Shown one piece after another: positions 27,272 through 36,457 of a stretch of DNA of 64,000 nt. The first letter of the stretch is position 1. Every line of letters begins with the position of its first letter. The stretch comes from Burkholderia cepacia (GTDB lineage Bacteria > Pseudomonadota > Gammaproteobacteria > Burkholderiales > Burkholderiaceae), in NCBI RefSeq assembly GCF_001718835.1, contig NZ_CP013444.1, forward strand, positions 1,860,001 to 1,924,000. The letters are read 5' to 3'. The position numbers and the translations under genes were made by a program. Below the pieces are notes generated by a model. That model made no database searches and was not told the DNA's origin. It saw only the letters and a program-made list of their open reading frames with translations.

Positions 27272-28504
27272 TCAGCCGGCCGCCTCCGCCTTCTCCGCAT
27301 CGGCGCCGCCGGCCGGCCCGGCGTTGCGCTCGCGCAGGCCGACCACCACCGCCAGGAACGCGACGCTCGCCCCGGCCGTGACGACGATCATCGGGCGCGC
27401 GGTGCCGTCCGACAGCCACGCCAGCACGCCGCCGCACGCGGCCGTGATCGCCATCTGGATAAAGAAGAACAGCCCGGACGCCGTCCCGGCGATCGTCGTG
27501 TACGGCTGCATCACCGCGAACTGGCAGGCCGGGATCGCGATCCCGACGGCGAGCATCACGAAGAACATCGGGACGACGATGGCCGCGGCGGACGCGGGCG
27601 CGATGGCGCCACCGGCCCACAGCATGACGGCCCCGGCCACGTTGATGCAGGCCGCCGCCGCGATCACTGAATCGGCTTTCCATCGGCCGCTGCTGCGCCG
27701 GAACACGCTCGATCCGATCAGGTAGCCGAGCACGGTCAGGCCGAAGATCGCGGCATATACCGGGCCGGATACGCCTCGCTGCCGCTGGAACAGCGTCGAC
27801 GATTCCGCGATGAACGGGTAGTACGTGCAGTACGCGAAACTGATCGCGAGCGAGTAGCGCAGGAAACGGCGCTCGCGCAGCAGGCCCGCGTAGGTCCGCA
27901 GGAGCCCCGTGCCCGGCGCCGGCCGCGCGTCGCTTTCGCGGGTCTCCGGCAGGTAGCGCAGCACCATCGCCGCCGCGACGAGCCCCCCTGCCGCGAGCCA
28001 CGCGAACACGCCGCGCCATCCGAGCCACTCGGCCAGCACGCTGCCGGCCAGCGGCGCAATCACGGGCGACAGCGCCATGCCGGCCGAGATCCGGCCCAGC
28101 ATCGTGGCCTGCATCGCGGCCGGGAAGCGCTCGCGCACGATCACCCGCCCGACCACCGTGCCGCAGCAGCCGCCCAATGCCTGGAAGATGCGTGCGGCGA
28201 CGATCGCCGCGATGCCGGTCGAGCACGCGCAGGCGACGCTCGCGACCACGTAGACGCACAGGCCGCCGATCAGGACGGGGCGACGGCCGTAACGGTCGGA
28301 CAACGGCCCCGACACCAGCATCGACAGCGCATAACCGGCCATGTAGAGGGTCAGCGTGAGCTGCAACTGCGCGTCGGTGCCGTGCAGCGCATCGGCCATC
28401 GCAGGCAGCGACGGCAGGTACGCGTCGATCGTGACGCGCGGCAGGCACACGACGAGCATCAACAGGAACAGCCAGCCCCACTGGGGCAACGAGCGGGTCT
28501 TCAT
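27272..28504 (-). CDS. Bcr/CflA-family MFS drug exporter
   Basis: 410 residues from the ATG at 28504; a longer in-frame start at 28546 lacks support. Twelve membrane segments. The MFS loop 2-3 motif GPLSDRYGRRPVLIGG and the preceding IDAYLPSLPAMADAL are typical of Bcr/CflA and related 12-TM drug:proton antiporters, as are RIFQALGGCCGTVVGRVIVRE and LAPLAGS-like motif C (LSPVIAPLAGSVLAEWLGWRGVF). Known members export bicyclomycin, chloramphenicol, sulfonamides or cysteine. It is divergent from a MocR-type regulator with a 104-base gap, so the regulator probably controls it. The substrate may relate to that regulator's pyridoxal-phosphate ligand. Confidence 0.9.
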   Translation of the reverse strand: MKTRSLPQWGWLFLLMLVVCLPRVTIDAYLPSLPAMADALHGTDAQLQLTLTLYMAGYALSMLVSGPLSDRYGRRPVLIGGLCVYVVASVACACSTGIAAIVAARIFQALGGCCGTVVGRVIVRERFPAAMQATMLGRISAGMALSPVIAPLAGSVLAEWLGWRGVFAWLAAGGLVAAAMVLRYLPETRESDARPAPGTGLLRTYAGLLRERRFLRYSLAISFAYCTYYPFIAESSTLFQRQRGVSGPVYAAIFGLTVLGYLIGSSVFRRSSGRWKADSVIAAAACINVAGAVMLWAGGAIAPASAAAIVVPMFFVMLAVGIAIPACQFAVMQPYTTIAGTASGLFFFIQMAITAACGGVLAWLSDGTARPMIVVTAGASVAFLAVVVGLRERNAGPAGGADAEKAEAAG

Positions 28505-28608
28505 ACGGCGTATCCATCTCCAGCAGTTTCGGAATGTCACCGGCAAGAATCTAGGGGGAAAGTGATATAAGCTGAAGGGCCATTAAATTCGACACTGACT
28601 GGACCACT

Positions 28609-30105
28609 ATGGCGCGAGGCAAAGCCGCGATTCCGCTCGATCTGCCGTGCCCTGCCGGGCTGTCCACGGGCAATCCGCAGTCGAAGCAGGAGTGCATCGC
28701 CGACGCACTGCGCGAAGCGATCCTGAAACGCCTGCTCCCCGGCGACAGCCCGCTCCCGTCCAGCCGCACCCTCGCGGCACGCTGGGGTGTCGCCCGGGGA
28801 ACCGTCGAAGCGGCGTACGACCGGCTGTGCTCGGAGGGCTACATCGCCCGCGCGCAGGGGTCGGGATCGCGGGTATGCGCGGTGGTGCCGGACAGCTACC
28901 TGCGCGCGGCCGCGCAGTCGCGGGAGAGCGGCCCCCGCCCCTCCGTCGCGGCCCCCGAGCCGGCAGCAGCGGCCGACACGGCCGCGCCGGAACATGCGGT
29001 GCGCCCGGGCGTCCCGTTCGTCGCGCGGCTTGCCGACCCCGGCCTGCTGCCGATGCAGCAATGGAAGAAGGCGCTCGGGGCCAGCCTGCTTGCCGCGACG
29101 GCGAACGACCTCGGGGCGACGCCGGCGCAGGGCGTCGAGAGCCTGCGCGACGAAATCGCCGCCTACCTGCGCGAATATCGCGGCATCCCGTGCAGCGCCG
29201 TCGACATCTTCATCACGACCGGCATCCGGCATTCGATCGACCTCGTCGCGCGCACGCTGCTCACGCCCGGCTCGACGGTGCTGATGGAGGACCCCGGTTA
29301 CGCGTCGGCCTGGCAGATCTTCACGATCGCGGGCGCAACCGTGATCGACGTGCCGGTCGATCGGGAAGGCATCGACACCGCGTCGCTGGACCGGTTTCCC
29401 GATGCGCGCGCGGCCTACGTGACGCCCGCCCACCAGGCGCCGCTCGGCGTCACGATGTCGGTGTCGCGCCGGCTCGAACTGCTCGACTGGGCGCAGCGCA
29501 ACCGCGCGTGGATCGTCGAAGACGACTACGACGGCGAATTCAGCTACCAGACCGCCCCGCTGCCCGCGCTGAAATCGCTCGACGCGTGCGATCGCGTGAT
29601 CTACTGCGGCTCGTTCAACAAGACGCTGTTCTCGGGGCTGCGCATCGGTTTCATGGTCGTGCCGGCGGCACTGCGGCCGGCGCTGTCGGCCGTGTGGCAC
29701 GCGACCGCGCGCTCGGTCGGCGTGGCGCCCCAGCTGGCGCTGGCCCGCTTCATCGCGCACGGCGATTTTGCGAAGCACCTGCGCGCCGCGCGTCACGCCT
29801 ACCGCCAGCGGCGCGACATCGTGCTCGACCAGTTGGCGAAACACGCCGGCGGACGGTACGCGGTGTCCGGCGAACACGCGGGCTTTCATTTCGTGCTGTG
29901 GCTGCCGCCCGGGACGGACGACGCGTCGTACGTCGCGCGGGCCCAGGCTGCCGGCGTGTCGCTGCAGCCAATCCGCGGATTCTGCCGCAGCGCCGAACTC
30001 GCGGCGGGCGTGATCGTCGGCTACGCGGCGTTGACCGCCGCGCAGGCGCGGCATGGCGGCCGGCTGCTCGCCAGGCTGCTCGCGCCGACCTCGGGAAATC
30101 CATGA
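28609..30105 (+). CDS. MocR-type GntR/aminotransferase regulator
   Basis: 498 residues. GntR winged helix at about 25-92 (ALREAILKRLLPGDSPLPSSRTLAARWGVARGTVEAAYDRL), a variable linker, and a class I aminotransferase-like domain from about 135. The PLP-binding Lys is K338 in YCGSFNKTLFSGLRIGF; the DDYDGEF motif around 305-311 holds the PLP-ring Asp/Tyr. Such proteins sense amino-acid or vitamin B6 compounds and control a neighbouring gene. Divergent from the Bcr/CflA exporter, which is the obvious target. The 104-base gap between them holds AT-rich patches at 28560-28590 that fit promoters but show no clear repeat. Confidence 0.92.
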   Translation: MARGKAAIPLDLPCPAGLSTGNPQSKQECIADALREAILKRLLPGDSPLPSSRTLAARWGVARGTVEAAYDRLCSEGYIARAQGSGSRVCAVVPDSYLRAAAQSRESGPRPSVAAPEPAAAADTAAPEHAVRPGVPFVARLADPGLLPMQQWKKALGASLLAATANDLGATPAQGVESLRDEIAAYLREYRGIPCSAVDIFITTGIRHSIDLVARTLLTPGSTVLMEDPGYASAWQIFTIAGATVIDVPVDREGIDTASLDRFPDARAAYVTPAHQAPLGVTMSVSRRLELLDWAQRNRAWIVEDDYDGEFSYQTAPLPALKSLDACDRVIYCGSFNKTLFSGLRIGFMVVPAALRPALSAVWHATARSVGVAPQLALARFIAHGDFAKHLRAARHAYRQRRDIVLDQLAKHAGGRYAVSGEHAGFHFVLWLPPGTDDASYVARAQAAGVSLQPIRGFCRSAELAAGVIVGYAALTAAQARHGGRLLARLLAPTSGNP

Positions 30106-30208
30106 CACGAACGACGCGATTGTGAACCGAAATGAAAGCGGGCTGAAAGTGCGCCGCAATTAACATCCGCGTCATTCGAACAACACCTAGACGTAACTGG
30201 AGGAAGAC

Positions 30209-31297
30209 ATGCCGTTTGCACCGAAGCACCTCGCCGCCATCCTGTCGATCGTTGCCGGCGCCGCCTGGGCGCAGGTTCCGGCCGGGTATCCGGGGAGTTA
30301 CCAGGGCGTGATCGACGCCGCGAAGAAGGAAGGCAAGCTGATCGTCTACTCGACGACCGATACGGGCCTCGTGCGCCCGCTGATCAAGGACTTCGAAAGC
30401 CTGTACGGCGTGAAGGTCGAGTACAACGACATGAACAGCACCGAGCTGTACAACCGCTACATCAGCGAGAACGCGGCGAGCAGCACCAGCGCCGACGTGC
30501 TGTGGAGCTCGGCGATGGACCTGCAGGTCAAGCTCGTCAACGACGGCCTGATGGCGTCGTACGATTCGCCCGAAAGCCCGAACGTGCCGCAATGGGCCCA
30601 ATACCAGAAGCAGGCGTACGGCACGACGTTCGAGCCGCTCGCGATCGTCTACAACAAGCGCCTGATCCCCGAAAACGAAGTACCGAAGACGCGCGCCGAG
30701 CTGATCAAGCTGATCGGGTCGCAACCGGACAGGTTCAAGGGCAAGCTCACGACGTACGACGTCGAGAAATCCGGCGTCGGCTTCAACGCGCTGACGCAGG
30801 ACGCGCACCTGAACGAGAAGGTCACGTGGGAACTCGTGAAGGCGATCGGCGCGACGGGCCCGAAGCTGCAGTCGAGCACCGGCGCGATGATGGAGCGCAT
30901 CTCGTCGGGCGAGAACCTGATCGGCTACAACATCATCGGTTCGTATGCATACGCGAAGGCGAAGAAGGACAAATCGATCGGCTATGTGTTTCCGAAGGAC
31001 TACACGCAGATCGTGAGCCGCCTCGCCACCATCTCGAAGAAGGCGAAGAACCCGAACGCCGCGAAGCTGTGGGTGGACTACCTGCTGTCGAAGCGCGGCC
31101 AGACCATCATCGCGAACCAGGCGAACCTGTACGCGATCCGCACCGACGTGACCGGCGAGACGTCGGCCGCGAGCCTCACGAAGGAACTCGGCGATTCGCT
31201 GAAGCCGATCCAGATCGGCACCGGCCTGCTCGTCTACCTGGACCAGTCGAAGCGGCTCGCGTTCCTGAAGCAATGGCAGCAGGCGATCAAGAGCTGA
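30209..31297 (+). CDS. ABC importer substrate-binding protein, family 1 (Fe3+/phosphonate-like)
   Basis: 362 residues; ATG at 30209 with a strong GGAGGA site seven bases upstream. A signal peptide of about 21 residues ends AWA. The family 1 solute-binding fold is shown by GVIDAAKKEGKLIVYSTTDTGLVRPLIKDFESLYGVKVEY, the NSTELYNRYISE block, ADVLWSSAMDLQVKLVNDGL and LAIVYNKRLIPE. The nearest known groups are ferric-iron (FbpA/AfuA) and 2-aminoethylphosphonate or phosphoglycerate binders; the C-terminal Tyr pair of FbpA is not evident, so iron is not assumed. First gene of an importer operon whose last member is a porin. A strong hairpin follows its stop. Confidence 0.88.
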   Translation: MPFAPKHLAAILSIVAGAAWAQVPAGYPGSYQGVIDAAKKEGKLIVYSTTDTGLVRPLIKDFESLYGVKVEYNDMNSTELYNRYISENAASSTSADVLWSSAMDLQVKLVNDGLMASYDSPESPNVPQWAQYQKQAYGTTFEPLAIVYNKRLIPENEVPKTRAELIKLIGSQPDRFKGKLTTYDVEKSGVGFNALTQDAHLNEKVTWELVKAIGATGPKLQSSTGAMMERISSGENLIGYNIIGSYAYAKAKKDKSIGYVFPKDYTQIVSRLATISKKAKNPNAAKLWVDYLLSKRGQTIIANQANLYAIRTDVTGETSAASLTKELGDSLKPIQIGTGLLVYLDQSKRLAFLKQWQQAIKS

Positions 31298-31307
31298 TCG
31301 CCGCATA

Positions 31308-31338
31308 GCGCGTCGCCCCCGCTTCGCGGGCGACGCGC
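31308..31338 (+). terminator. Intercistronic hairpin after the binding-protein gene
   Basis: Perfect 11-bp stem GCGCGTCGCCC / GGGCGACGCGC with a 9-base loop, 11 bases past the stop, followed by a C-run and not T's. Such hairpins usually allow more binding protein than permease by partial termination or mRNA protection; that role is inferred. Confidence 0.6.
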
Positions 31339-31391
31339 CCCCCTTCCCGACGACTCTCTTGATGCGGCCCGCGGGCCGCAGGGGCGAACTC

Positions 31392-33158
31392 ATGCTTTCA
31401 ACCAGCACCTCCGGCACCCCGCCGGCCGTACCGCAGACCGGCGGCGGCGCGATTCCCGCGCTGCGCGCCAGCAGCCTGCAGCCGCTCGCCGGCATGCTGC
31501 GCTGGATCGTCGTCGCGGTACTCACCATCGCCGTCGCGCTGCCGCTCGGCTTCATCCTGTTCCAGAGCCTGCTGTCCGCGCCGTTCTTCGATGCGAACAG
31601 GACGCTCGGCATCGACGGTTTCCGCTTCGTCTTCAGCGATCCCGACTTCTGGTCGGCCGTGAAGAACTCGTTCATCATCGCCGGCGGGATGCTGTTCATC
31701 TCGATCCCGCTCGGCGGCATCCTCGCGTTCCTGATGGTGCGCACCGACCTGCCCGGCCGCCGCTGGCTCGAACCGCTGCTGCTCACGCCCGTGTTCGTGT
31801 CGCCGATGGTGCTCGCGTTCGGCTACGTGGTCGCGGCCGGCCCGGTCGGCTTCTATTCGGTGTGGTTCAAGGAACTGTTCGGGGTGCAGAACGTGCCCTG
31901 GAACGTGTACTCGATCTTCGCGATCACGGTGATCGTCGGCCTCACGCACGTGCCGCACGTGTACCTGTATTCGTCGGCCGCGCTGCGCAACCTCGGCTCG
32001 GACGTCGAGGAAGCCGCGCGCGTGACGGGCGCCCGCCCGTTCCGCGTCGCACTCGACGTGAGCCTGCCGATGACGATGCCCGCGCTGCTGTTCGCCGGCG
32101 TGCTCGTGTTCTTTCTCGGCTTCGAGGTGTTCGGGCTGCCGCTCGTGCTCGGCGACCCGGAAGGCCACCTCGTGCTCGCGACCTACCTGTACAAGCTGAC
32201 CAACAAGCTCGGCGTGCCGTCGTATCACCTGATGGCCGCGGTCGCGGTGTGCATCGTCGCGATCACGTTCCCGCTCGTGCTGCTGCAGCGCCGGCTGCTG
32301 AAGACGGCGAACCGCTTCGTCACCGTGAAGGGCAAGGCCGGCCGTACGACGGTGCTGCCGCTCGGCGTGTGGCGCTGGGTTGCGCTCGCGATCGTCGTGC
32401 TGTGGCTGATGCTGACCGTGATCGTCCCGATCTCGGGCATCGTGCTGCGCGCGTTCGTGACCAACTGGGGCGAAGGCGTCGCGCTCGCCGAGGTGCTCAC
32501 GCTGTCGAACTTCATCGAGCTGTTCGAGCAGGACAACCTGGTGCGCGCGATCGTCAACACGCTCGGCATCGGCGTGATCGGCGGCGCGCTCGCGATCGGT
32601 TTCTACTCGCTCGTCGCGTTCGCCGGCCACCGCCGCCCCGACTGGGCGACCAAGCTGCTCGACTACCTCGTGCTGCTGCCGCGCGCGGTGCCCGGCCTGC
32701 TCGCCGGCCTCGCGTTCCTGTGGATCTTCCTGTTCGTGCCCGGCCTGCGCGAGCTGAAGAACTCGATGTGGAGCATCTGGATCGCGTACACGGTCGTGTG
32801 GCTCGCGTACGGGATGCGGCTCATCCAGAGCGCGCTGCTGCAGGTCGGCCCCGAACTCGAGGAAGCCGGCCGCAGCGTCGGCGCGACCCGCAGCCGCGTG
32901 TCGCTCGACGTGACGCTGCCGCTCGTGCGCTTCGGCCTGCTCGCCGCGTGGCTGCTGATCTTCATGATCTTCGAGCGCGAATACTCGACGGCCGTCTATC
33001 TGCTGTCGCCCGGCACCGAAGTGATCGGCGCGCTGCTCGTGTCGCTGTGGGCGACCGGCGCCGTCGACCAGGTCGCCGCGCTTTCTGTCATCAACATCGC
33101 GATGGTCGGCGCCGGTCTCGGCGTGGCCCTGCGCTTCGGAGTGAAACTTCATGGATAA
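31392..33158 (+). CDS. ABC importer permease, fused double permease (FbpB-like)
   Basis: 588 residues from the ATG at 31392. Two permease halves in one chain, each with six membrane segments; TM segments begin around 38 and about 330. EAA loops occur near EEAARVTGARPFRVALDVSLPMTMPALL and EEAGRSVGATRSRVSLDVTLPLVRFGL. This double-length form is typical of FbpB/SfuB and phosphonate-type importers. It makes a complete channel without a partner. Its end overlaps the ATPase gene by eight bases. Works with the binding protein at 30209 and the ATPase at 33151. Confidence 0.92.
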   Translation: MLSTSTSGTPPAVPQTGGGAIPALRASSLQPLAGMLRWIVVAVLTIAVALPLGFILFQSLLSAPFFDANRTLGIDGFRFVFSDPDFWSAVKNSFIIAGGMLFISIPLGGILAFLMVRTDLPGRRWLEPLLLTPVFVSPMVLAFGYVVAAGPVGFYSVWFKELFGVQNVPWNVYSIFAITVIVGLTHVPHVYLYSSAALRNLGSDVEEAARVTGARPFRVALDVSLPMTMPALLFAGVLVFFLGFEVFGLPLVLGDPEGHLVLATYLYKLTNKLGVPSYHLMAAVAVCIVAITFPLVLLQRRLLKTANRFVTVKGKAGRTTVLPLGVWRWVALAIVVLWLMLTVIVPISGIVLRAFVTNWGEGVALAEVLTLSNFIELFEQDNLVRAIVNTLGIGVIGGALAIGFYSLVAFAGHRRPDWATKLLDYLVLLPRAVPGLLAGLAFLWIFLFVPGLRELKNSMWSIWIAYTVVWLAYGMRLIQSALLQVGPELEEAGRSVGATRSRVSLDVTLPLVRFGLLAAWLLIFMIFEREYSTAVYLLSPGTEVIGALLVSLWATGAVDQVAALSVINIAMVGAGLGVALRFGVKLHG

Positions 33159-34218
33159 GCTCATCGTCGACGACCTGCATCTGAGCTACGGCGCCAATCC
33201 GATCCTCAAGGGCGTGTCGTTCGAACTGAAGGCCGGCGAAGTCGTGTGCCTGCTCGGCGCGTCGGGCAGCGGCAAGACCACGCTGCTGCGCGCGGTGGCC
33301 GGCCTCGAACAGCCGTCCGACGGCCGCATCCAGCTCGACGACCGCGTGTTCTTCGACGGCGCGCAGCGCGTCGACCTGCCCGTCGAGCAGCGCTCGCTCG
33401 GCCTCGTGTTCCAGTCCTACGCGCTGTGGCCGCACCGCACCGTCGCCGACAACGTCGGCTACGGACTGAAGCTGCGCCGCGTCGCGCCGGCCGAACAGAA
33501 GCGCCGCGTGCAGACCGCGCTCGACCAGCTCGGCCTCGGCCATCTCGCGGAACGCTTCCCGCATCAGCTGTCGGGCGGCCAGCAGCAGCGCGTCGCGATC
33601 GCGCGCGCGCTCGTCTACAACCCGCCGGTGATCCTGCTCGACGAGCCGCTGTCGAACCTCGACGCGAAGCTGCGCGAGGAAGCGCGCGCGTGGCTGCGCG
33701 AGCTGATCGTGTCGCTCGGGCTGTCGGCCCTGTGCGTGACGCACGACCAGACCGAGGCGATGGCGATGTCCGACCGCATCCTGCTGCTGCGCAACGGCCG
33801 CATCGAGCAGGAAGGCACGCCGGCCGAGCTGTACGGCGCGCCGCGCTCGCTGTACACGGCCGAGTTCATGGGCAGCAACAACCGGATCGACGCGCGCGTC
33901 GCGGCCGTCGACGGCGAACGCGTGACGCTCGCCGGCGACGGCTGGGAACTGCAGGCCCTCGCCCGCGACACGTTCGCGCCGGGCCAGGACGCGCAGGCCG
34001 TGATCCGCCTCGAACGCGTGCAGGTCGCCGACGGCCCGGGCGCGAACCGGCTGCAGGCCGACCTCGTCACGTCGATGTATCTCGGCGATCGCTGGGAATA
34101 CCTGTTCCATTGCGGCGAGATGCGCTTGCGCGCCTTCGGCCACGTGCCGCGTGCAGCGGGCAAGCACTGGATCGAATTCCCGACCAACGACTGCTGGGCG
34201 TTCGCGAAAGCGGGCTGA
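33151..34218 (+). CDS. ABC importer ATP-binding protein, FbpC/PotA-like with TOBE domain
   Basis: 355 residues. Walker A GASGSGKTT at about 36-44, Q-loop LGLVFQSYALWPHRTV, signature LSGGQQQRVAIARAL, Walker B ILLDEPLSNLDAKLR and switch His in CVTHDQTEAMAM. A regulatory TOBE-like domain fills residues 240-350 (ALARDTFAPGQDAQAVIRLERVQV; LVTSMYLGDRWEYLFH). It drives the double permease. The ATG lies inside the permease gene, giving tight coupling. A hairpin separates it from the porin that follows. Confidence 0.93.
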   Translation: MDKLIVDDLHLSYGANPILKGVSFELKAGEVVCLLGASGSGKTTLLRAVAGLEQPSDGRIQLDDRVFFDGAQRVDLPVEQRSLGLVFQSYALWPHRTVADNVGYGLKLRRVAPAEQKRRVQTALDQLGLGHLAERFPHQLSGGQQQRVAIARALVYNPPVILLDEPLSNLDAKLREEARAWLRELIVSLGLSALCVTHDQTEAMAMSDRILLLRNGRIEQEGTPAELYGAPRSLYTAEFMGSNNRIDARVAAVDGERVTLAGDGWELQALARDTFAPGQDAQAVIRLERVQVADGPGANRLQADLVTSMYLGDRWEYLFHCGEMRLRAFGHVPRAAGKHWIEFPTNDCWAFAKAG

Positions 34219-34236
34219 CCCGAGCGCGGCGGCCGA

Positions 34237-34268
34237 CCTCGGCGGATGTCGCCCGGCATCCGCCGAGG
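34237..34268 (+). terminator. Intercistronic hairpin between ATPase and porin genes
   Basis: Perfect 12-bp stem CCTCGGCGGATG / CATCCGCCGAGG with an 8-base loop. No T-run follows, so read-through into the porin or mRNA processing is more likely than full termination. Confidence 0.6.
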
Positions 34269-34321
34269 CGCCGTGCGCGCCACGATTTCCCTCACCCACA
34301 AGAACCAAGGAGACACCGTCA

Positions 34322-35413
34322 ATGAAGTCACGCGCAGAACGTTCGATTCGCACAGTAGTCCTCACGGGATCGGCCGCCGCGGCCTGCATCGCCGCATCCG
34401 CCGCGCACGCGCAGTCGTCGGTCACGATGTACGGGATCATGGATGCCGGCATCGAATACACGAACCACGCGGCGCCGGAGGGCGGCAGCTCGGTCAAGCT
34501 GAAGTCGGGCAACAAGAACACGTCGCGCTGGGGCCTGCGCGGCGTCGAGGATCTCGGCGGCGGGCTGAAGGCCGTGTTCCGCCTCGAAAGCGGGATCGAT
34601 CTCGCGAACGGCGCGCTCGACGACGGCCCCGACTCGATCTTCGCGCGCCGCGCGACGGTCGGCCTGAAAAGCAAATGGGGCGAACTGACGCTCGGCCGCA
34701 ACTACACCGTCACCTACGATTACATGCTGCCCTTCGACCCGATGGGGTACGCGCAGAACTACTCGTGGGCGTCGGCGTCGACGGCGACGGGCGGCCGCAA
34801 GGACGGCATGTTCACGCGCTCGTCGAACGCGGTGCGCTACGACGGCGAATTCAGCGGGTTCAAGTTCGGCGCGCTGTACGGCTTCGGCAATGTGCCGGGC
34901 AGCGTGAAGACCAGCTCCAAATACGATTTCGCGGTCGGCTACGAGAAAGGCCCGTTCGCGGCGGTGGTCACGTTCGACCGGCAGAACGGCGCGGCCGACA
35001 GCGTCACGCCGGCCGATACCGTCAACTACATCCAGGGCATCCACGCGGGCCTGAGCTACGACTTCGGCAACCTGAAGACGATGGCCGGCTATCGCAACTA
35101 CAAGCGCACGTTCCGCACCACGGCGGCGAACCAGTTGAGCGACACGTACTGGCTCGGCGGCTCGTACCAGTTCACGCCGGCGTTCTCGCTGATCGCGGCC
35201 GTCTATCACCAGAACATCAAGGGCGGCAGCGATGCCGATCCGACACTCGTGTCGTTGCGCGCGAACTACGCGCTGTCGAAGCGCACCGTGCTGTACGCGG
35301 CCGGCGCGTTCGCGATCGCGAAGCACGACCAGAAGGTCGGCGTGTCGCGCGATTTCGTGGGCTACGGCACCACGCAGGTCGGCGTCACGGCGGGGATTCA
35401 GCAGCGGTTCTGA
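34322..35413 (+). CDS. Gram-negative trimeric porin linked to the ABC importer
   Basis: 363 residues; ATG at 34322 with AAGGAG twelve bases upstream. Signal peptide ends ASAAHA, then QSSVTMYGIMDAGIEYTN, the betaproteobacterial porin start. The SRWGLRGVEDLGGGLKAVFRLESGI loop motif and C-terminal Phe (GIQQRF) are present; length is short for the family. It lies 103 bases after the ATPase gene in the same direction, with only a hairpin between. A porin dedicated to an importer suggests that the substrate needs its own outer-membrane entry route, as is known for organic-anion porins. Specificity is inference. Confidence 0.92.
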   Translation: MKSRAERSIRTVVLTGSAAAACIAASAAHAQSSVTMYGIMDAGIEYTNHAAPEGGSSVKLKSGNKNTSRWGLRGVEDLGGGLKAVFRLESGIDLANGALDDGPDSIFARRATVGLKSKWGELTLGRNYTVTYDYMLPFDPMGYAQNYSWASASTATGGRKDGMFTRSSNAVRYDGEFSGFKFGALYGFGNVPGSVKTSSKYDFAVGYEKGPFAAVVTFDRQNGAADSVTPADTVNYIQGIHAGLSYDFGNLKTMAGYRNYKRTFRTTAANQLSDTYWLGGSYQFTPAFSLIAAVYHQNIKGGSDADPTLVSLRANYALSKRTVLYAAGAFAIAKHDQKVGVSRDFVGYGTTQVGVTAGIQQRF

Positions 35414-35419
35414 GCTTGA

Positions 35420-35459
35420 CGGCGCAGCCGGTCGGCAACATCGCGAACCGGCTGCGCCG
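35420..35459. terminator. Bidirectional hairpin between porin and alcohol dehydrogenase genes
   Basis: Perfect 13-bp stem CGGCGCAGCCGGT / ACCGGCTGCGCCG with a 14-base loop, filling the 51-base gap between two convergent stops. Only a weak T stretch follows on either side, but position and strength support a terminator. Confidence 0.7.
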
Positions 35460-35464
35460 CTTCG

Positions 35465-36430
35465 TCACGCATCCCTGCGCATCACGAACACCGGACGGAC
35501 GAGCGCGTTCACGTCATCCCAATACCGGTCGACATCCGCCAGCGGGACGGCTTGCACGTCGATATGCAGGCGCGCCGGCTCGACCGCGTCGAACACCGCA
35601 CGCGCCGCGTCCAGCAGGCGCGGCAGCGCAATGCTGCCGATGCCGCTGCCCATCAGTTCGATCGCGGTCGCCCGCAGCACGGCACCCGGCAGCAGCACGT
35701 CCGCGCCGCCGATCGAGCCGATCTGCACGAAACGCAGCCGGCGGCCCTCGGGCGTCGCCTTCGCCGCCGTCACCAGCAGTGCACATGCGCTGGCGCCCCA
35801 CAGATAGTCGAGCACGACATCCACGCCCGCGCGGAAATGCGGTTCGAGCGCACGCGCCAGATGCGTGTCGTCCTGCTGCAGCGACACGACGGCATCCGCG
35901 CCGGCCGATTGCAACGCCGTCAGCACCGCCGCGTTGCGGCCCGTCGCGATCACCTTCGCGGCGCCGAGATGCTTCGCAATCCGCACCGCCAGCCGCCCGG
36001 ATGTGCCCGTCGCACCGTTGACGAGCACCGTCTCCCCGGCCGCGAGGCGCGCACGCTCGGTCAGCGCCGCCCACGACGACATCCCGGGAATCGCGATCGC
36101 CGCCGCCGTGACATCGTCGAGCGTATCCGGCAGCGGCACGCACCGCGTATCGGGCGCGATCGTGCGTTCGGCCATCGCGCCGAACGGCGCAAGCGGGCCG
36201 AGGAAATAGACGCGCCGGCCGTCTTCGAGGCGCCCCGTGCCATCGACGCCCGCGACGAACGGAAAGCCGCCCGCCGACGAATAGTGCGAACCGGACGCGC
36301 GGGCCTGCGCGATCCGGCTAAGCGCGGACGCCGTCACGTCGACCAGCCGGTGGCCGGGTAACGCGTGCGGCGATTCGAACTCGGCATGAACGGGGCGCTC
36401 GCCCGCCCCGTTGACGACTGCTGCTTTCAT
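35465..36430 (-). CDS. Medium-chain dehydrogenase/quinone-oxidoreductase-like protein
   Basis: 321 residues. GroES-like N-terminal half (ALPGHRLVDVTASALSRIAQARASG), then a Rossmann domain with VLVNGATGTSGRLAVRIAKHLGA at about 138-160 and a reduced-nicotinamide pocket. Zn-binding Cys/His of classical alcohol dehydrogenases are not seen, so it fits the zinc-free quinone oxidoreductase group using NADPH. The substrate is unknown. It is co-directional with and 27 bases downstream of a small gene (36458-36709), and both are divergent from an AraC regulator, which likely controls them. Confidence 0.85.
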   Translation of the reverse strand: MKAAVVNGAGERPVHAEFESPHALPGHRLVDVTASALSRIAQARASGSHYSSAGGFPFVAGVDGTGRLEDGRRVYFLGPLAPFGAMAERTIAPDTRCVPLPDTLDDVTAAAIAIPGMSSWAALTERARLAAGETVLVNGATGTSGRLAVRIAKHLGAAKVIATGRNAAVLTALQSAGADAVVSLQQDDTHLARALEPHFRAGVDVVLDYLWGASACALLVTAAKATPEGRRLRFVQIGSIGGADVLLPGAVLRATAIELMGSGIGSIALPRLLDAARAVFDAVEPARLHIDVQAVPLADVDRYWDDVNALVRPVFVMRRDA

Positions 36431-36457
36431 GGGTGCTCCTTCAGATGACCCGCGCCA

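Noticed and set aside
30209..34218. Calling the importer a ferric-iron (Fbp) system outright
   Set aside because: The Tyr pair that coordinates iron in FbpA is not evident, and the C-terminal porin is unexpected for iron; substrate left open.
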